A stretch of DNA of 50,128 bases, from the NCBI RefSeq assembly GCF_000332355.1, contig NZ_KB235958.1, positions 255,114 to 305,241 on the forward strand, read 5' to 3'. Position numbers and translations under genes: made by a program. This document shows, piece by piece, positions 17,841 through 24,927 of the stretch. Each line of letters begins with the position of its first letter. Positions within the stretch are counted from its first letter, which is position 1. The notes below the pieces were generated by a model. It had not been told where the DNA came from. It made no database searches and saw only the letters and a list, made by a program, of their open reading frames with translations. Source of the stretch: Baaleninema simplex PCC 7105. Lineage in GTDB: Bacteria > Cyanobacteriota > Cyanobacteriia > Cyanobacteriales > Geitlerinemataceae.

Positions 17841-19571
17841 GTGATTAAAAACGATACCTGGATTGCTCAAATGGCAGACAGGGGGATGATTTCCCCCTTT
17901 GAACCGCAACAAGTTCGCCACGCCGACGACTTCCCTGTGATTTCCTATGGGTTGAGTAGTTTTGGCTACGATATTCGTCTATCCCCAGCGGAATTTCGGA
18001 TTTTTCGCCACATCCCTGGAACCGTCGTCGATCCCAAAAACTTCAACCCGGAAAACCTCGAACCGACGAAACTTTACACGGACGAAAACGGCTCTTATTT
18101 CGTTCTTCCCGCCCATTCTTATGGGTTAGGCGTCGCCCTCGAAAAACTGGATATTCCCAACAACGTAACCGTGGTTTGTTTGGGAAAAAGCACGTATGCA
18201 CGTTGTTTTCGAGGCGATACGCGCGTTGCTTTGGTAGATGGAACGGCGCCGACGTTAGAAGAAATGGCGCGACGTTCCGAAGATGGCGAGCAATTTTGGG
18301 GCTACAGTATCGGTCTTCACGGACGAGTTATCGTCACACTTCTAGAAGCTCCGAGATATATCGGTCGGGATTCGTTAATGAAGGTGACGTTGGATAACGG
18401 TCAGTCCATTTTCTGCACGCCGGATCATCAATTTTTGACCCGAGACGGACGGATGGTCGAAGCGCATACTTTGCGCCCTCAAGATTCGCTGATGCCTTTG
18501 TATCGACAATTGCATCGCGGTTATGAAATGGTTTATCAACCGCTGAACGGGCATTTGTATCCGACACATCGGTTAAGCGATGAATGGAACGTTCGCAATG
18601 ACATCTATGCCGACATTAGCGATTCCCATCGCCATCATATCGACTTTAATCGATTAAATAACAACCCTTGGAATATCATCCGAATGGATGCGTCCGAGCA
18701 TATCCAACTTCACAATCGAGAATCCTACGGTGCAGAGTTCGACCCCGTCGAACACGGTGAATCGATTAAAGCTGCGATCGCACAATTAAAACAAGACCCG
18801 CAATGGAACGCGATTTTTTCACAGCAGCAGCAAGATAAAGCTCAGGCATTTTGGCACGATCCTAAATACGAGCAGCAGCGTCGATCGTTACTCGAACGTC
18901 GCCAGCACTGCTCGGAACAAACCCGCCAAGCCCATCGGCAAGCCATGATTCGCTATTATCAGGATCGACAAGCCCGTGCTTTAACCGCAGAGTTAAGCAA
19001 AAAGGCTTGGGCGCAAGACGATGGAACCCGACGGAAGCAGCAATCCGACTGGATGAAAGAATTCGTCGATCGATCGAAAACCCGTCACGATATTACAGGA
19101 GAAGCGGTTCGAGAGGCATTAGATCGCACGGGTTCGATTCGTGGCGCAGCTCGGTTGCTGAATTGCGATCGCTCGGTATTTCGGCGCTTTCCTGAAGTCA
19201 TCCAGGCATTTCGAGGAGAATCTCATCAACCTGCAACACGCAATCACAAAGTTGTTTCGGTTGAAGACGTTCCCGGTACGCACGATGTTTATTGTTTGAC
19301 CGTTCCGGAAGCAGGTAATTTTGCCTTAGATTCGGGGGTTTTCGTTCACAATTGCGGAATTATAGCAAATATTACGCCCGCCGAAGCCGCGTGGAAAGGT
19401 CATTTAACCTTAGAATTTTCCAACTCCTCTAGCGCAGACTGTCGAATTTACGCCAACGAAGGCGTGGTTCAACTGCTCTTTTTTGAAGGAGAAGCCTGCG
19501 ATACGAGCTACGAAGATAGAAAAGGAAAATACCAAGACCAAATCGAAAAAGTGACCTTGGCAAAAGTTTAG
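17841..19571 (+). CDS. dcd: dCTP deaminase precursor containing an intein
   Basis: The 576-codon frame is two pieces of a 193-residue dCTP deaminase around a 383-residue intein. Residues 1-121 (MIKNDTWIAQMADRG, SYGLSSFGYDIRLS, CLGKSTYAR) and 505-576 (CGIIANITPAEAAWKGHLTLEFSN, ANEGVVQLLFFEGE) join into a complete enzyme, whose family converts dCTP to dUTP, the precursor of dUMP for dTMP synthesis. The conserved Ser and Arg of GKSTYAR (117 and 121) and the catalytic Glu after splicing (about residue 142, in LTLEF) are retained. The junction falls directly after that arginine, so the unspliced product should be inactive. Start is GTG at 17841. thyX follows on the same strand. Confidence 0.95.
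   Translation: MIKNDTWIAQMADRGMISPFEPQQVRHADDFPVISYGLSSFGYDIRLSPAEFRIFRHIPGTVVDPKNFNPENLEPTKLYTDENGSYFVLPAHSYGLGVALEKLDIPNNVTVVCLGKSTYARCFRGDTRVALVDGTAPTLEEMARRSEDGEQFWGYSIGLHGRVIVTLLEAPRYIGRDSLMKVTLDNGQSIFCTPDHQFLTRDGRMVEAHTLRPQDSLMPLYRQLHRGYEMVYQPLNGHLYPTHRLSDEWNVRNDIYADISDSHRHHIDFNRLNNNPWNIIRMDASEHIQLHNRESYGAEFDPVEHGESIKAAIAQLKQDPQWNAIFSQQQQDKAQAFWHDPKYEQQRRSLLERRQHCSEQTRQAHRQAMIRYYQDRQARALTAELSKKAWAQDDGTRRKQQSDWMKEFVDRSKTRHDITGEAVREALDRTGSIRGAARLLNCDRSVFRRFPEVIQAFRGESHQPATRNHKVVSVEDVPGTHDVYCLTVPEAGNFALDSGVFVHNCGIIANITPAEAAWKGHLTLEFSNSSSADCRIYANEGVVQLLFFEGEACDTSYEDRKGKYQDQIEKVTLAKV
18204..19352 (+). mobile_element. Intein with HNH homing-endonuclease domain, in dcd
   Basis: 383 residues, from C122 (CFRGDTRVALVDG, block A) to H503-N504, followed by +1 Cys505. 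Block B is QSIFCTPDHQFLTRDG with TxxH (T193, H196). Blocks F/G read DVYCLTVPEAGNFALDSG and FVHN; the usual block F histidine before NF is a glycine. Residues needed for splicing (Cys1, TxxH, terminal HN, Cys+1) are present. The insert carries an HNH nuclease motif, HRHHIDFNRLNNNPWNI with later EHIQLH (about 263-291), then a charged helical stretch and an HTH-like segment SIRGAARLLNCDRSVFRRFP. Two HIP1 octamers inside (18774-18781, 19165-19172) suggest long residence in the host lineage. Confidence 0.93.
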
Positions 19572-19590
19572 AACTTGTAGATTAAAAATT

Positions 19591-19625
19591 GTAGGTTGGG
19601 TGGAACGGAGTGGAACCCAACATCC
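19591..19625. repeat. GGTTGGGT hairpin repeat after dcd
   Basis: GTAGGTTGGGTGGAACGGAG followed by TGGAACCCAACATCC gives GGTTGGGT/ACCCAAC complementary arms. Related copies are at 19742-19770 and 20648-20673, and a degenerate one near 47681-47712. Probably a dispersed cyanobacterial hairpin; it could also end dcd transcripts. Confidence 0.75.
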
Positions 19626-19741
19626 ACAACTTTCGGAATTTCAACGATTTCTTAATTTCAAAAATTAGTGAAATTGAAAATTGTGAAATTCGATTGGGTT
19701 ATAATCCAACATTCTAAAACCCCACAAAACGCAGTTGGAAG

Positions 19742-19770
19742 AGTTGGGTTTCGTTCCTCAATCCAACCTA
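19742..19770. repeat. GGTTGGGT-type hairpin before thyX
   Basis: AGTTGGGTTTCGTTCCTCAA then TCCAACCTA, sharing the core TTGGGTTTCGTTCCTCAATC with the copy at 20648-20673. A smaller related hairpin, GATTGGGTTATAATCCAAC, lies at 19693-19711. Confidence 0.75.
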
Positions 19771-19817
19771 TAAGCAACAACTTTTGACGCAAGAACACTG
19801 CTGAATCGTCCGACATC

Positions 19818-20594
19818 ATGAAATTAGCCACAGCAAAAGATCTACTCGAAAACTGTCCTAAATTGCGCGTAGAAATCGACCCAGACGGTACGTCGCCCTC
19901 TCCCAACCGCGCCATTTGGAAAGGACAACATCAATGCGTTTACGAAGGATTCGCATTTGACGACAAAGCCCCCGACGAACGCCAAGCCGGAAAATCCGTC
20001 GTCAACACCCTATTAAAAGCCAACAAAGGGCATTATTCCCCCTTACGATGGGCGCACGTCGTCCTGCATATGAACGGTTTCGACCACAACACGATTATGC
20101 AGTTCGTTCGCCACCAAGATAGCGCCCATCTCGTGCAATCGATGCGCTACACTGGAAAGCGAATCGCCGCCTGGTGCAAGCAACAAAAGGACAGGGAATC
20201 GATCGATGGAATCGAAGAGATTCACTATCAACGTCCGGCGGGATTTACCTATGTCGATCGCTACGGACAAAAAGTAGAATACACCGAAGAGCTTCGCCAG
20301 CAAGATTTAAAACGAGCGGCGCAGTCCTATTTTGAATATGCTGAACAAGTCGATCTCGGATATCCTTTCGAGATGGCGAGAGGCTGTTTGCCCACGGGGT
20401 TTCGGCAAAATTACACCCTAGCGGCGGATTTACAAGCTTTATTACATATTCTCGATCAGCGCACGAAAAAAGACGCGCAAATTGAGGCTCAAGTGTTAGC
20501 CGATTTGATTTTAAATCAGCTCGATCGCTGGGTTCCTGAAATCGCCCACTGGTATCGCGACGCTCGTTATGGAAAAGCGATTCTCGCTCCTTAA
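19818..20594 (+). CDS. thyX: Flavin-dependent thymidylate synthase
   Basis: 258 residues. ThyX uses FAD, NADPH and methylene-tetrahydrofolate to methylate dUMP to dTMP. The signature region is FVRHQDSAHLVQSMRYTGKR: R98-H99-Q100 then x7 and S108, i.e. RHQ-x7-S in place of the textbook RHR-x7-S. The flanking HYSPLRWAHVVLH, SMRY and GFRQNYTLAADLQALLHILDQR stretches are typical. It stands 246 bp after dcd on the same strand, separated by hairpin repeats. With no thyA seen here, the pair dcd-thyX would cover much of the dTMP route. Confidence 0.94.
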   Translation: MKLATAKDLLENCPKLRVEIDPDGTSPSPNRAIWKGQHQCVYEGFAFDDKAPDERQAGKSVVNTLLKANKGHYSPLRWAHVVLHMNGFDHNTIMQFVRHQDSAHLVQSMRYTGKRIAAWCKQQKDRESIDGIEEIHYQRPAGFTYVDRYGQKVEYTEELRQQDLKRAAQSYFEYAEQVDLGYPFEMARGCLPTGFRQNYTLAADLQALLHILDQRTKKDAQIEAQVLADLILNQLDRWVPEIAHWYRDARYGKAILAP

Positions 20595-20608
20595 AACTTC
20601 CTTTTTTC

Positions 20609-20636
20609 AATCCTCCATCTCGGAGGATTTCTTGTA
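20609..20636 (+). terminator. Probable intrinsic terminator of thyX
   Basis: Perfect 8-bp arms AATCCTCC (20609-20616) and GGAGGATT (20622-20629) around ATCTC, 15 bases after the thyX stop, followed by TTCTTGT. The U-tract is modest. Confidence 0.65.
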
Positions 20637-20647
20637 TGTTTTATTTA

Positions 20648-20673
20648 GGTTGGGTTTCGTTCCTCAATCCAAC
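20648..20673. repeat. GGTTGGGT-type hairpin repeat after thyX
   Basis: GGTTGGGTTTCGTTCCTCAA followed by TCCAAC; the shared core with 19743-19763 is essentially identical. Confidence 0.75.
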
Positions 20674-20854
20674 AGCCTAACCGTTAATTTGAAACGGTTT
20701 TATAAAAAGTTTTCTGATGAATTTTTCGCGATCGAGTCTTTTTAGACAAGGATTTCACGAAGCAAATTTATTATCAAATAAAACATTTTTTGTCAACAAA
20801 ATTTAAAAAGAATTAAACCGCTCGATCGCCCCCCTCAGTCCAACGACAAAAGCC

Positions 20855-20887
20855 AGATCCCCGGCATCTCCGAGATGCCGGGGATCT
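20855..20887. repeat. Intergenic palindrome, GATCCCCGGCATC type (copy 2)
   Basis: Arms AGATCCCCGGCATC and GATGCCGGGGATCT around TCCGA, followed by TTT. It differs from the copy at 12721-12753 only in one loop base. Confidence 0.88.
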
Positions 20888-20970
20888 TTTCCGTCCCGAT
20901 ACCCGAGACTCCAACAAGATGGAATAATGGCAGATGGGAGATCTCTCCTTGGCGAAGTCAGACAAAATCC

Positions 20971-22704
20971 ATGAAGACACGCGCGTTTTCTCCATTTTCC
21001 ATTTCCATTTTGGCGGTTCTGGTGCTAACCGTCGTCTGGAGCGTTTACTGGTTCGGGTTCCAGAGTTCCCTGACCCTGCTGCGGGGTGCGCCGATTTCCG
21101 AACCCGTAGCGGCGATGTTCGTTCCCAAAGACGCCCCCCTGGTGATGTCGCTGTTTGCGAACCCGCAGAAACTCCAGAACTTGCGACAACTGCGAACCCC
21201 TCTGAGAAAACGCGGTCAAGCCCGCGCGGAGTTCGATCGCCTCAAACGCAGTCTTCTCGCGGACACCGATCTAAACTACGAACGGGATATCAAGCCCTGG
21301 CTGGGGAACGAAATCACCCTCGCCGTCACCACCCCCGACCTCGATCGCGACCCCAAAAACGGAACTCAACCCGGCTATCTGCTGGCGTTGGAAGTCAAAG
21401 ACGCCGAACAAAGTCGCGAATTCCTCGATTTATTTTGGCAAAACAAAGCCGTTTCCGGGCGCGATCTCCAATTCGAGCAGTATAAAGGGGTCAAACTCAT
21501 CTACAGCACGAAAATCCAACCCCCCAGTCGCGACGGCTTGCAACTAAAAGACTTCAACCCCTTCGCCAAATCTAGCGCCGGAGAATGGTCGAGTGCAGTC
21601 GTCGGCGATCGCTTCGTCTTGTTCGCCAACGCCCCGGAAGTCCTCCGCAAAGCCATCAACGACGTACAGGTTGACGATCTCAACCTCAACGGTTCCCCCA
21701 CCTATCGCAAAGCCCTCGATCGCATGAGCGATCGACGCATCGGCTTACTTCTCGGAGACGTTCCCCAACTCGCCGCATGGCTGGGAGGCGAATCCGTGCG
21801 CCCCGACTCCCAACTCCCCGACACCCTCGCCGTCGGCTTGACCCTCTCCCGTAAAGGTCTCGTCGCCGATACCGTCTGGGCCAGCGAATCCGACGAGTCC
21901 ACCGTCACCCCCCAACTCGATCGCCCCGTCGCCGCCCTCAACTACATCCCCGAAAACAGCGCCCTCGTCATCGCCGGACGGGATCTCGATACCCGCTGGA
22001 ACCGCCTTTCCAACGCCCTCTCGGGAGACGACCTCTTTTCTCGCCTCGTCTCGCAACCCCTGTCCGAACTCGAAAGCCGTTGGGGTATTTCTCTCCCCGA
22101 AGACATCTTTAGCTGGGTCGAGGGAGAATACGCCCTCGCCTTACTTCCCGGTGTCGATCTCCACGAAACCGACTGGCTGTTTGTGGCCGAAGACTCCGAC
22201 GCCGCTGACGCTTCGATGCAAAAACTGGACGACGCCGCCCTCGAAAAAGGCTACAGCGTCGGCCCGTTTACTCTGAAAGACCAGCATCGCATCCTGGCTT
22301 GGACGCGCCTGGTGACAAAAGAAGGAGAAACCGCTGAAGGAAACTTGCGCTTGCGCCTGGAAGCCGACGTGATGGGCGTGCGGGGACAAATCGACAACTA
22401 TCGCATTCTCGCCAGTTCCATCGAGGCGATCGATCGCGCCGTCAGCGCCCCCCGTCGTTTCTCTTTACTCAGCGATAAAGGCTTCTCCAAAAAACTCGGC
22501 ATTTTTCCCACTCCCAACGATGGCTATCTCTATTTAAATTGGGAAAACGGCAAACAACCCATTAAAGAACGAATTCCGTTTTTGAAAGTGTTAGAACTAG
22601 CTGGAAAACCCGCTTTAGAACATATTCGATCGCTGACCACTAGCACCTACGGTAGCGAAAACGGCGTTCGTCGCGCTGAAGTCCTGTTCGAGTTCTCCCC
22701 TTAA
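20971..22704 (+). CDS. DUF3352-type protein, membrane-anchored, unknown function
   Basis: 577 residues from MKTRAFSPFSISILAVLVLT. One hydrophobic segment at about 8-28 acts as signal anchor, placing the rest outside the cytoplasm. The body shows VAAMFVPKDAPLVMSLFANPQ, DLNYERDIKPWLGNEITLAVTT, YLLALEVKDAEQSREFLDLFW and EQYKGVKLIYS, the pattern I know from the cyanobacterial DUF3352 family. No enzymatic motif is apparent. The frame is open from 20875, inside the palindrome, but the ATG at 20971 starts directly before the anchor and is preferred. The next gene (cNMP-domain protein) follows on the same strand after a palindrome. Confidence 0.85.
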   Translation: MKTRAFSPFSISILAVLVLTVVWSVYWFGFQSSLTLLRGAPISEPVAAMFVPKDAPLVMSLFANPQKLQNLRQLRTPLRKRGQARAEFDRLKRSLLADTDLNYERDIKPWLGNEITLAVTTPDLDRDPKNGTQPGYLLALEVKDAEQSREFLDLFWQNKAVSGRDLQFEQYKGVKLIYSTKIQPPSRDGLQLKDFNPFAKSSAGEWSSAVVGDRFVLFANAPEVLRKAINDVQVDDLNLNGSPTYRKALDRMSDRRIGLLLGDVPQLAAWLGGESVRPDSQLPDTLAVGLTLSRKGLVADTVWASESDESTVTPQLDRPVAALNYIPENSALVIAGRDLDTRWNRLSNALSGDDLFSRLVSQPLSELESRWGISLPEDIFSWVEGEYALALLPGVDLHETDWLFVAEDSDAADASMQKLDDAALEKGYSVGPFTLKDQHRILAWTRLVTKEGETAEGNLRLRLEADVMGVRGQIDNYRILASSIEAIDRAVSAPRRFSLLSDKGFSKKLGIFPTPNDGYLYLNWENGKQPIKERIPFLKVLELAGKPALEHIRSLTTSTYGSENGVRRAEVLFEFSP

Positions 22705-22752
22705 CCGCGAGTTCTCCAGGCATTTTCAGCATCCCTCGGGTGCATTTTCGCC

Positions 22753-22803
22753 AGAAGCCCGGTATCTTCCAAGTCCGTAACTCCCGTCAGATACCGGGTT
22801 TCT
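22753..22803. repeat. Intergenic palindrome, GAAACCCGGTATC type (copy 3)
   Basis: Arms AGAAGCCCGGTATCT (22753-22767) and AGATACCGGGTTTCT (22789-22803) with a 21-base loop; one G-T pair. A shorter-looped relative is at 47721-47753. It sits between the DUF3352 gene and the next start at 22861. Confidence 0.82.
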
Positions 22804-22860
22804 CAAATTTATCAAAATGGGTTTCTCAGACAGATTTCAACAGAATCGAAAACACCGCCG

Positions 22861-23703
22861 ATGGAAAACCGCGATCGCATCGTTGCACTTTTAAAATACA
22901 CGAGTTTGGGGCGAGACCTGTCCGAGACCGACATCCAAAAACTACTCGAAGTCGGAACCGTCTGCGACGCCGACACGGGACATTTACTGTGTGTCGAAGG
23001 AACCCCCAGCGATTCCCTTTGCGTTCTCCTCAACGGCGAAGCCGAACTGCTCAAAAACGACGCCACCGGAAACCCGCTGCTGTTGGGTAAAATTTCCCAA
23101 GGCGAAACCATCGGCGAGTTGGGGTTCGTGTTGAACTATCCCCGTCTCGGAAGCGTTCGCACCACCTGTCCGTCGTTGATTTTCGTCCTACACCGCACCG
23201 AATTCGATCGCCTGTTCTCCACCAGTCGCGTCGGCGTCAAACTCGCCCTGCGCCTCTGTGAACTCGCCCACCGACATCTGGGCCACCTCGTCGAAAAAAA
23301 CGATCGCTTCGTCCGCGACTACGGCGACGCCCTCACCAACCTCGATCGCCTGCGAATCGCGCCCCCAGATACCGACACGCAACCGTTACGAGACACCCTC
23401 ACCCTCGAGATCGATCGCCTACGAGAACAACACCACCAATTGCAACAACAACTCTATCCCGTCCACCAACCCCAAAAACCCAAACGCCGCCCCAATCGAA
23501 AACTTCAGATCGCGTTAGGATCGATTCTCGGCTTAGGGGCGATCGCCGGAATTCTGTATCTCATCTTCGAGATCGATCGACTGCGCGACAAAGCCTCCGA
23601 ACCGCCTTATCCCGCTGTCCTTCCCGACATTTCCGACGCAACCCAATGCACCGGAGACGGACGCTATTGGTACGACGAACAATGTTTCGACTTCACCCAA
23701 TAG
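22861..23703 (+). CDS. Cyclic-nucleotide-binding-domain protein with a single membrane helix
   Basis: 280 residues. A cNMP/CRP-like beta-barrel covers about 15-135: LCVLLNGEAELLKNDATGN, then GETIGELGFVLNYPRLGSV, with G85-E86 and R95 where the phosphate-binding cassette has its Gly-Glu and Arg. No DNA-binding HTH follows. Instead there is a helical segment rich in R, Q and H (about 160-205), one transmembrane helix at 215-237 and a 43-residue outer tail ending CTGDGRYWYDEQCFDFTQ, with two cysteines (263, 275) that could pair. A nucleotide-sensing cytosolic domain tethered to the membrane is the reading; ligand and partner unknown. era follows on the same strand. Confidence 0.8.
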   Translation: MENRDRIVALLKYTSLGRDLSETDIQKLLEVGTVCDADTGHLLCVEGTPSDSLCVLLNGEAELLKNDATGNPLLLGKISQGETIGELGFVLNYPRLGSVRTTCPSLIFVLHRTEFDRLFSTSRVGVKLALRLCELAHRHLGHLVEKNDRFVRDYGDALTNLDRLRIAPPDTDTQPLRDTLTLEIDRLREQHHQLQQQLYPVHQPQKPKRRPNRKLQIALGSILGLGAIAGILYLIFEIDRLRDKASEPPYPAVLPDISDATQCTGDGRYWYDEQCFDFTQ

Positions 23704-23757
23704 TTGGTAGGGAACGGGGAACGCCGGATCTGGGAACGGGGAACAATTGAGGAACCT

Positions 23758-23802
23758 CGATTCTCTGTGTCCCGATTCTCTGTGTCCCGATTCTCTGTGT
23801 CC
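23758..23802. repeat. 15-bp tandem repeat, three copies
   Basis: CGATTCTCTGTGTCC is repeated exactly three times and trails into CTCTGTGTCTCTGTGG. It lies between the cNMP protein and era and is in frame with era upstream of its likely start, so it would encode FSVSR repeats if translation began earlier; I consider it non-coding. Confidence 0.88.
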
Positions 23803-23859
23803 TCTGTGTCTCTGTGGTGCAAAACGCCCTCCACTCCTCCACACCCCGCTAACCGCATC

Positions 23860-24798
23860 ATGACCGATTTCGCCAACCTCCCCCTGATTCCCGCCGCCCC
23901 AGAAGGCTTTAAATCTGGATTTATCGGCATTATCGGCCGTCCCAACGTGGGAAAATCCACCTTAATGAATCTGATGGTGGGACAAAAAATCGCCATCACC
24001 TCCCCCGTGGCGCAAACCACCCGCAACCGCCTACAGGGAATCCTCACCACCCCCGAGGCGCAACTGATTTTCATCGACACGCCGGGAATCCACAAACCCC
24101 ATCACCAACTCGGAAAAGTCCTGGTTCAAAACGCCAAAATCGCCATCGAATCGGTAGACGTATTGCTGTTTGTCGTCGATAGTTCCGTCGAAGCAGGTGG
24201 CGGCGATCGCTACATCGCAGCGTTACTCAAAGACGTATCCGTTCCCGTGATTTTGGGACTCAACAAAAGCGACGTACAAGCGCAAGATAAAGTTGAAGCG
24301 ATCGATCGCTCTTACCGCGAGTTAATCGGCGATCGCCCTTGGGAACTGGTGAAATTTTCCGCCCTAACCGGAGAAGGCGTCGAACCGCTAAAACACAACC
24401 TGAGCGATCGCCTCGAACCCGGACCTTACTACTATCCCCCGGATTTCGTCACCGATCGCCCCGAACGCTTCGTCATGGGTGAATTAATTCGCGAACAAAT
24501 TCTGTTGTTAACCCGCGAAGAAGTTCCCCATTCCGTCGCCATTTCCATCGAGCGCGTCCAAGAAGACCAAAAAATCACCCGTGTTTTTGCTACGATTCAC
24601 GTCGAACGATCGTCTCAAAAAGGCATTATCATCGGCAAAGGCGGACAAATGCTCAAACGCATCGGTTCGGCGGCGCGAGAGCAAATTCAAAAGCTGATTA
24701 GCGGTCAAATTTATCTAGAACTGTTCGTGAAAGTGCAACCGAAATGGAGACAATCCCGCTTGCACTTGGCAGAATTGGGCTATCAAATCGAAGAATAG
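23860..24798 (+). CDS. era: GTPase Era
   Basis: 312 residues from MTDFANLPLIPAAPEG. Era binds 16S rRNA 3' ends and helps 30S maturation. G1 is GRPNVGKST (26-34), G2 around QTTRNR (52-57), G3 DTPG (73-76), G4 NKSD, followed by a KH RNA-binding domain with GIIIGKGGQMLKRIG. The open frame extends 52 codons upstream through a tandem repeat, without homologous character, so the ATG at 23860, just before the GTPase domain, is chosen. Length is normal for the family. Confidence 0.96.
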   Translation: MTDFANLPLIPAAPEGFKSGFIGIIGRPNVGKSTLMNLMVGQKIAITSPVAQTTRNRLQGILTTPEAQLIFIDTPGIHKPHHQLGKVLVQNAKIAIESVDVLLFVVDSSVEAGGGDRYIAALLKDVSVPVILGLNKSDVQAQDKVEAIDRSYRELIGDRPWELVKFSALTGEGVEPLKHNLSDRLEPGPYYYPPDFVTDRPERFVMGELIREQILLLTREEVPHSVAISIERVQEDQKITRVFATIHVERSSQKGIIIGKGGQMLKRIGSAAREQIQKLISGQIYLELFVKVQPKWRQSRLHLAELGYQIEE

Positions 24799-24830
24799 AC
24801 AGACAACGAATCGACCCTCAAAATCTGAAA

Positions 24831-24922
24831 ATCTCCCCCTCTCCCTTTCTCCCCCTCTCCCTTTCTCCCCCTCTCCCCCTCTCCCTTTCTCCCCCTCTCC
24901 CCCTCTCCCTTTCTCCCCCTCT
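24831..24922. repeat. Pyrimidine minisatellite between era and the DUF2993 gene
   Basis: CTCCCCCT and CTCCCTTT units repeat over about 90 bp on the + strand and stop five bases before the next start codon (24928), thus filling the place of a ribosome-binding site. Same family as 15211-15253, and 1507-1586 read on the other strand. Confidence 0.92.
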
Positions 24923-24927
24923 CGAAT

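Larger units (their letters stand above)
20637..20970. other. Intergenic region with repeats and an AT-rich block
   Basis: It holds a GGTTGGGT hairpin (20648-20673), a very AT-rich segment (about 20755-20815), a GATCCCCGGCATC palindrome (20855-20887) and 80 bp of ordinary sequence before the DUF3352 gene. A promoter for that gene probably lies here, but I could not pick one out. No gene seen. Confidence 0.55.

Noticed and set aside
23704-23859. N-terminal extension of Era
   Set aside because: The extension translates a 15-bp tandem repeat (FSVSR units) and has no family resemblance; Era starts normally at 23860.
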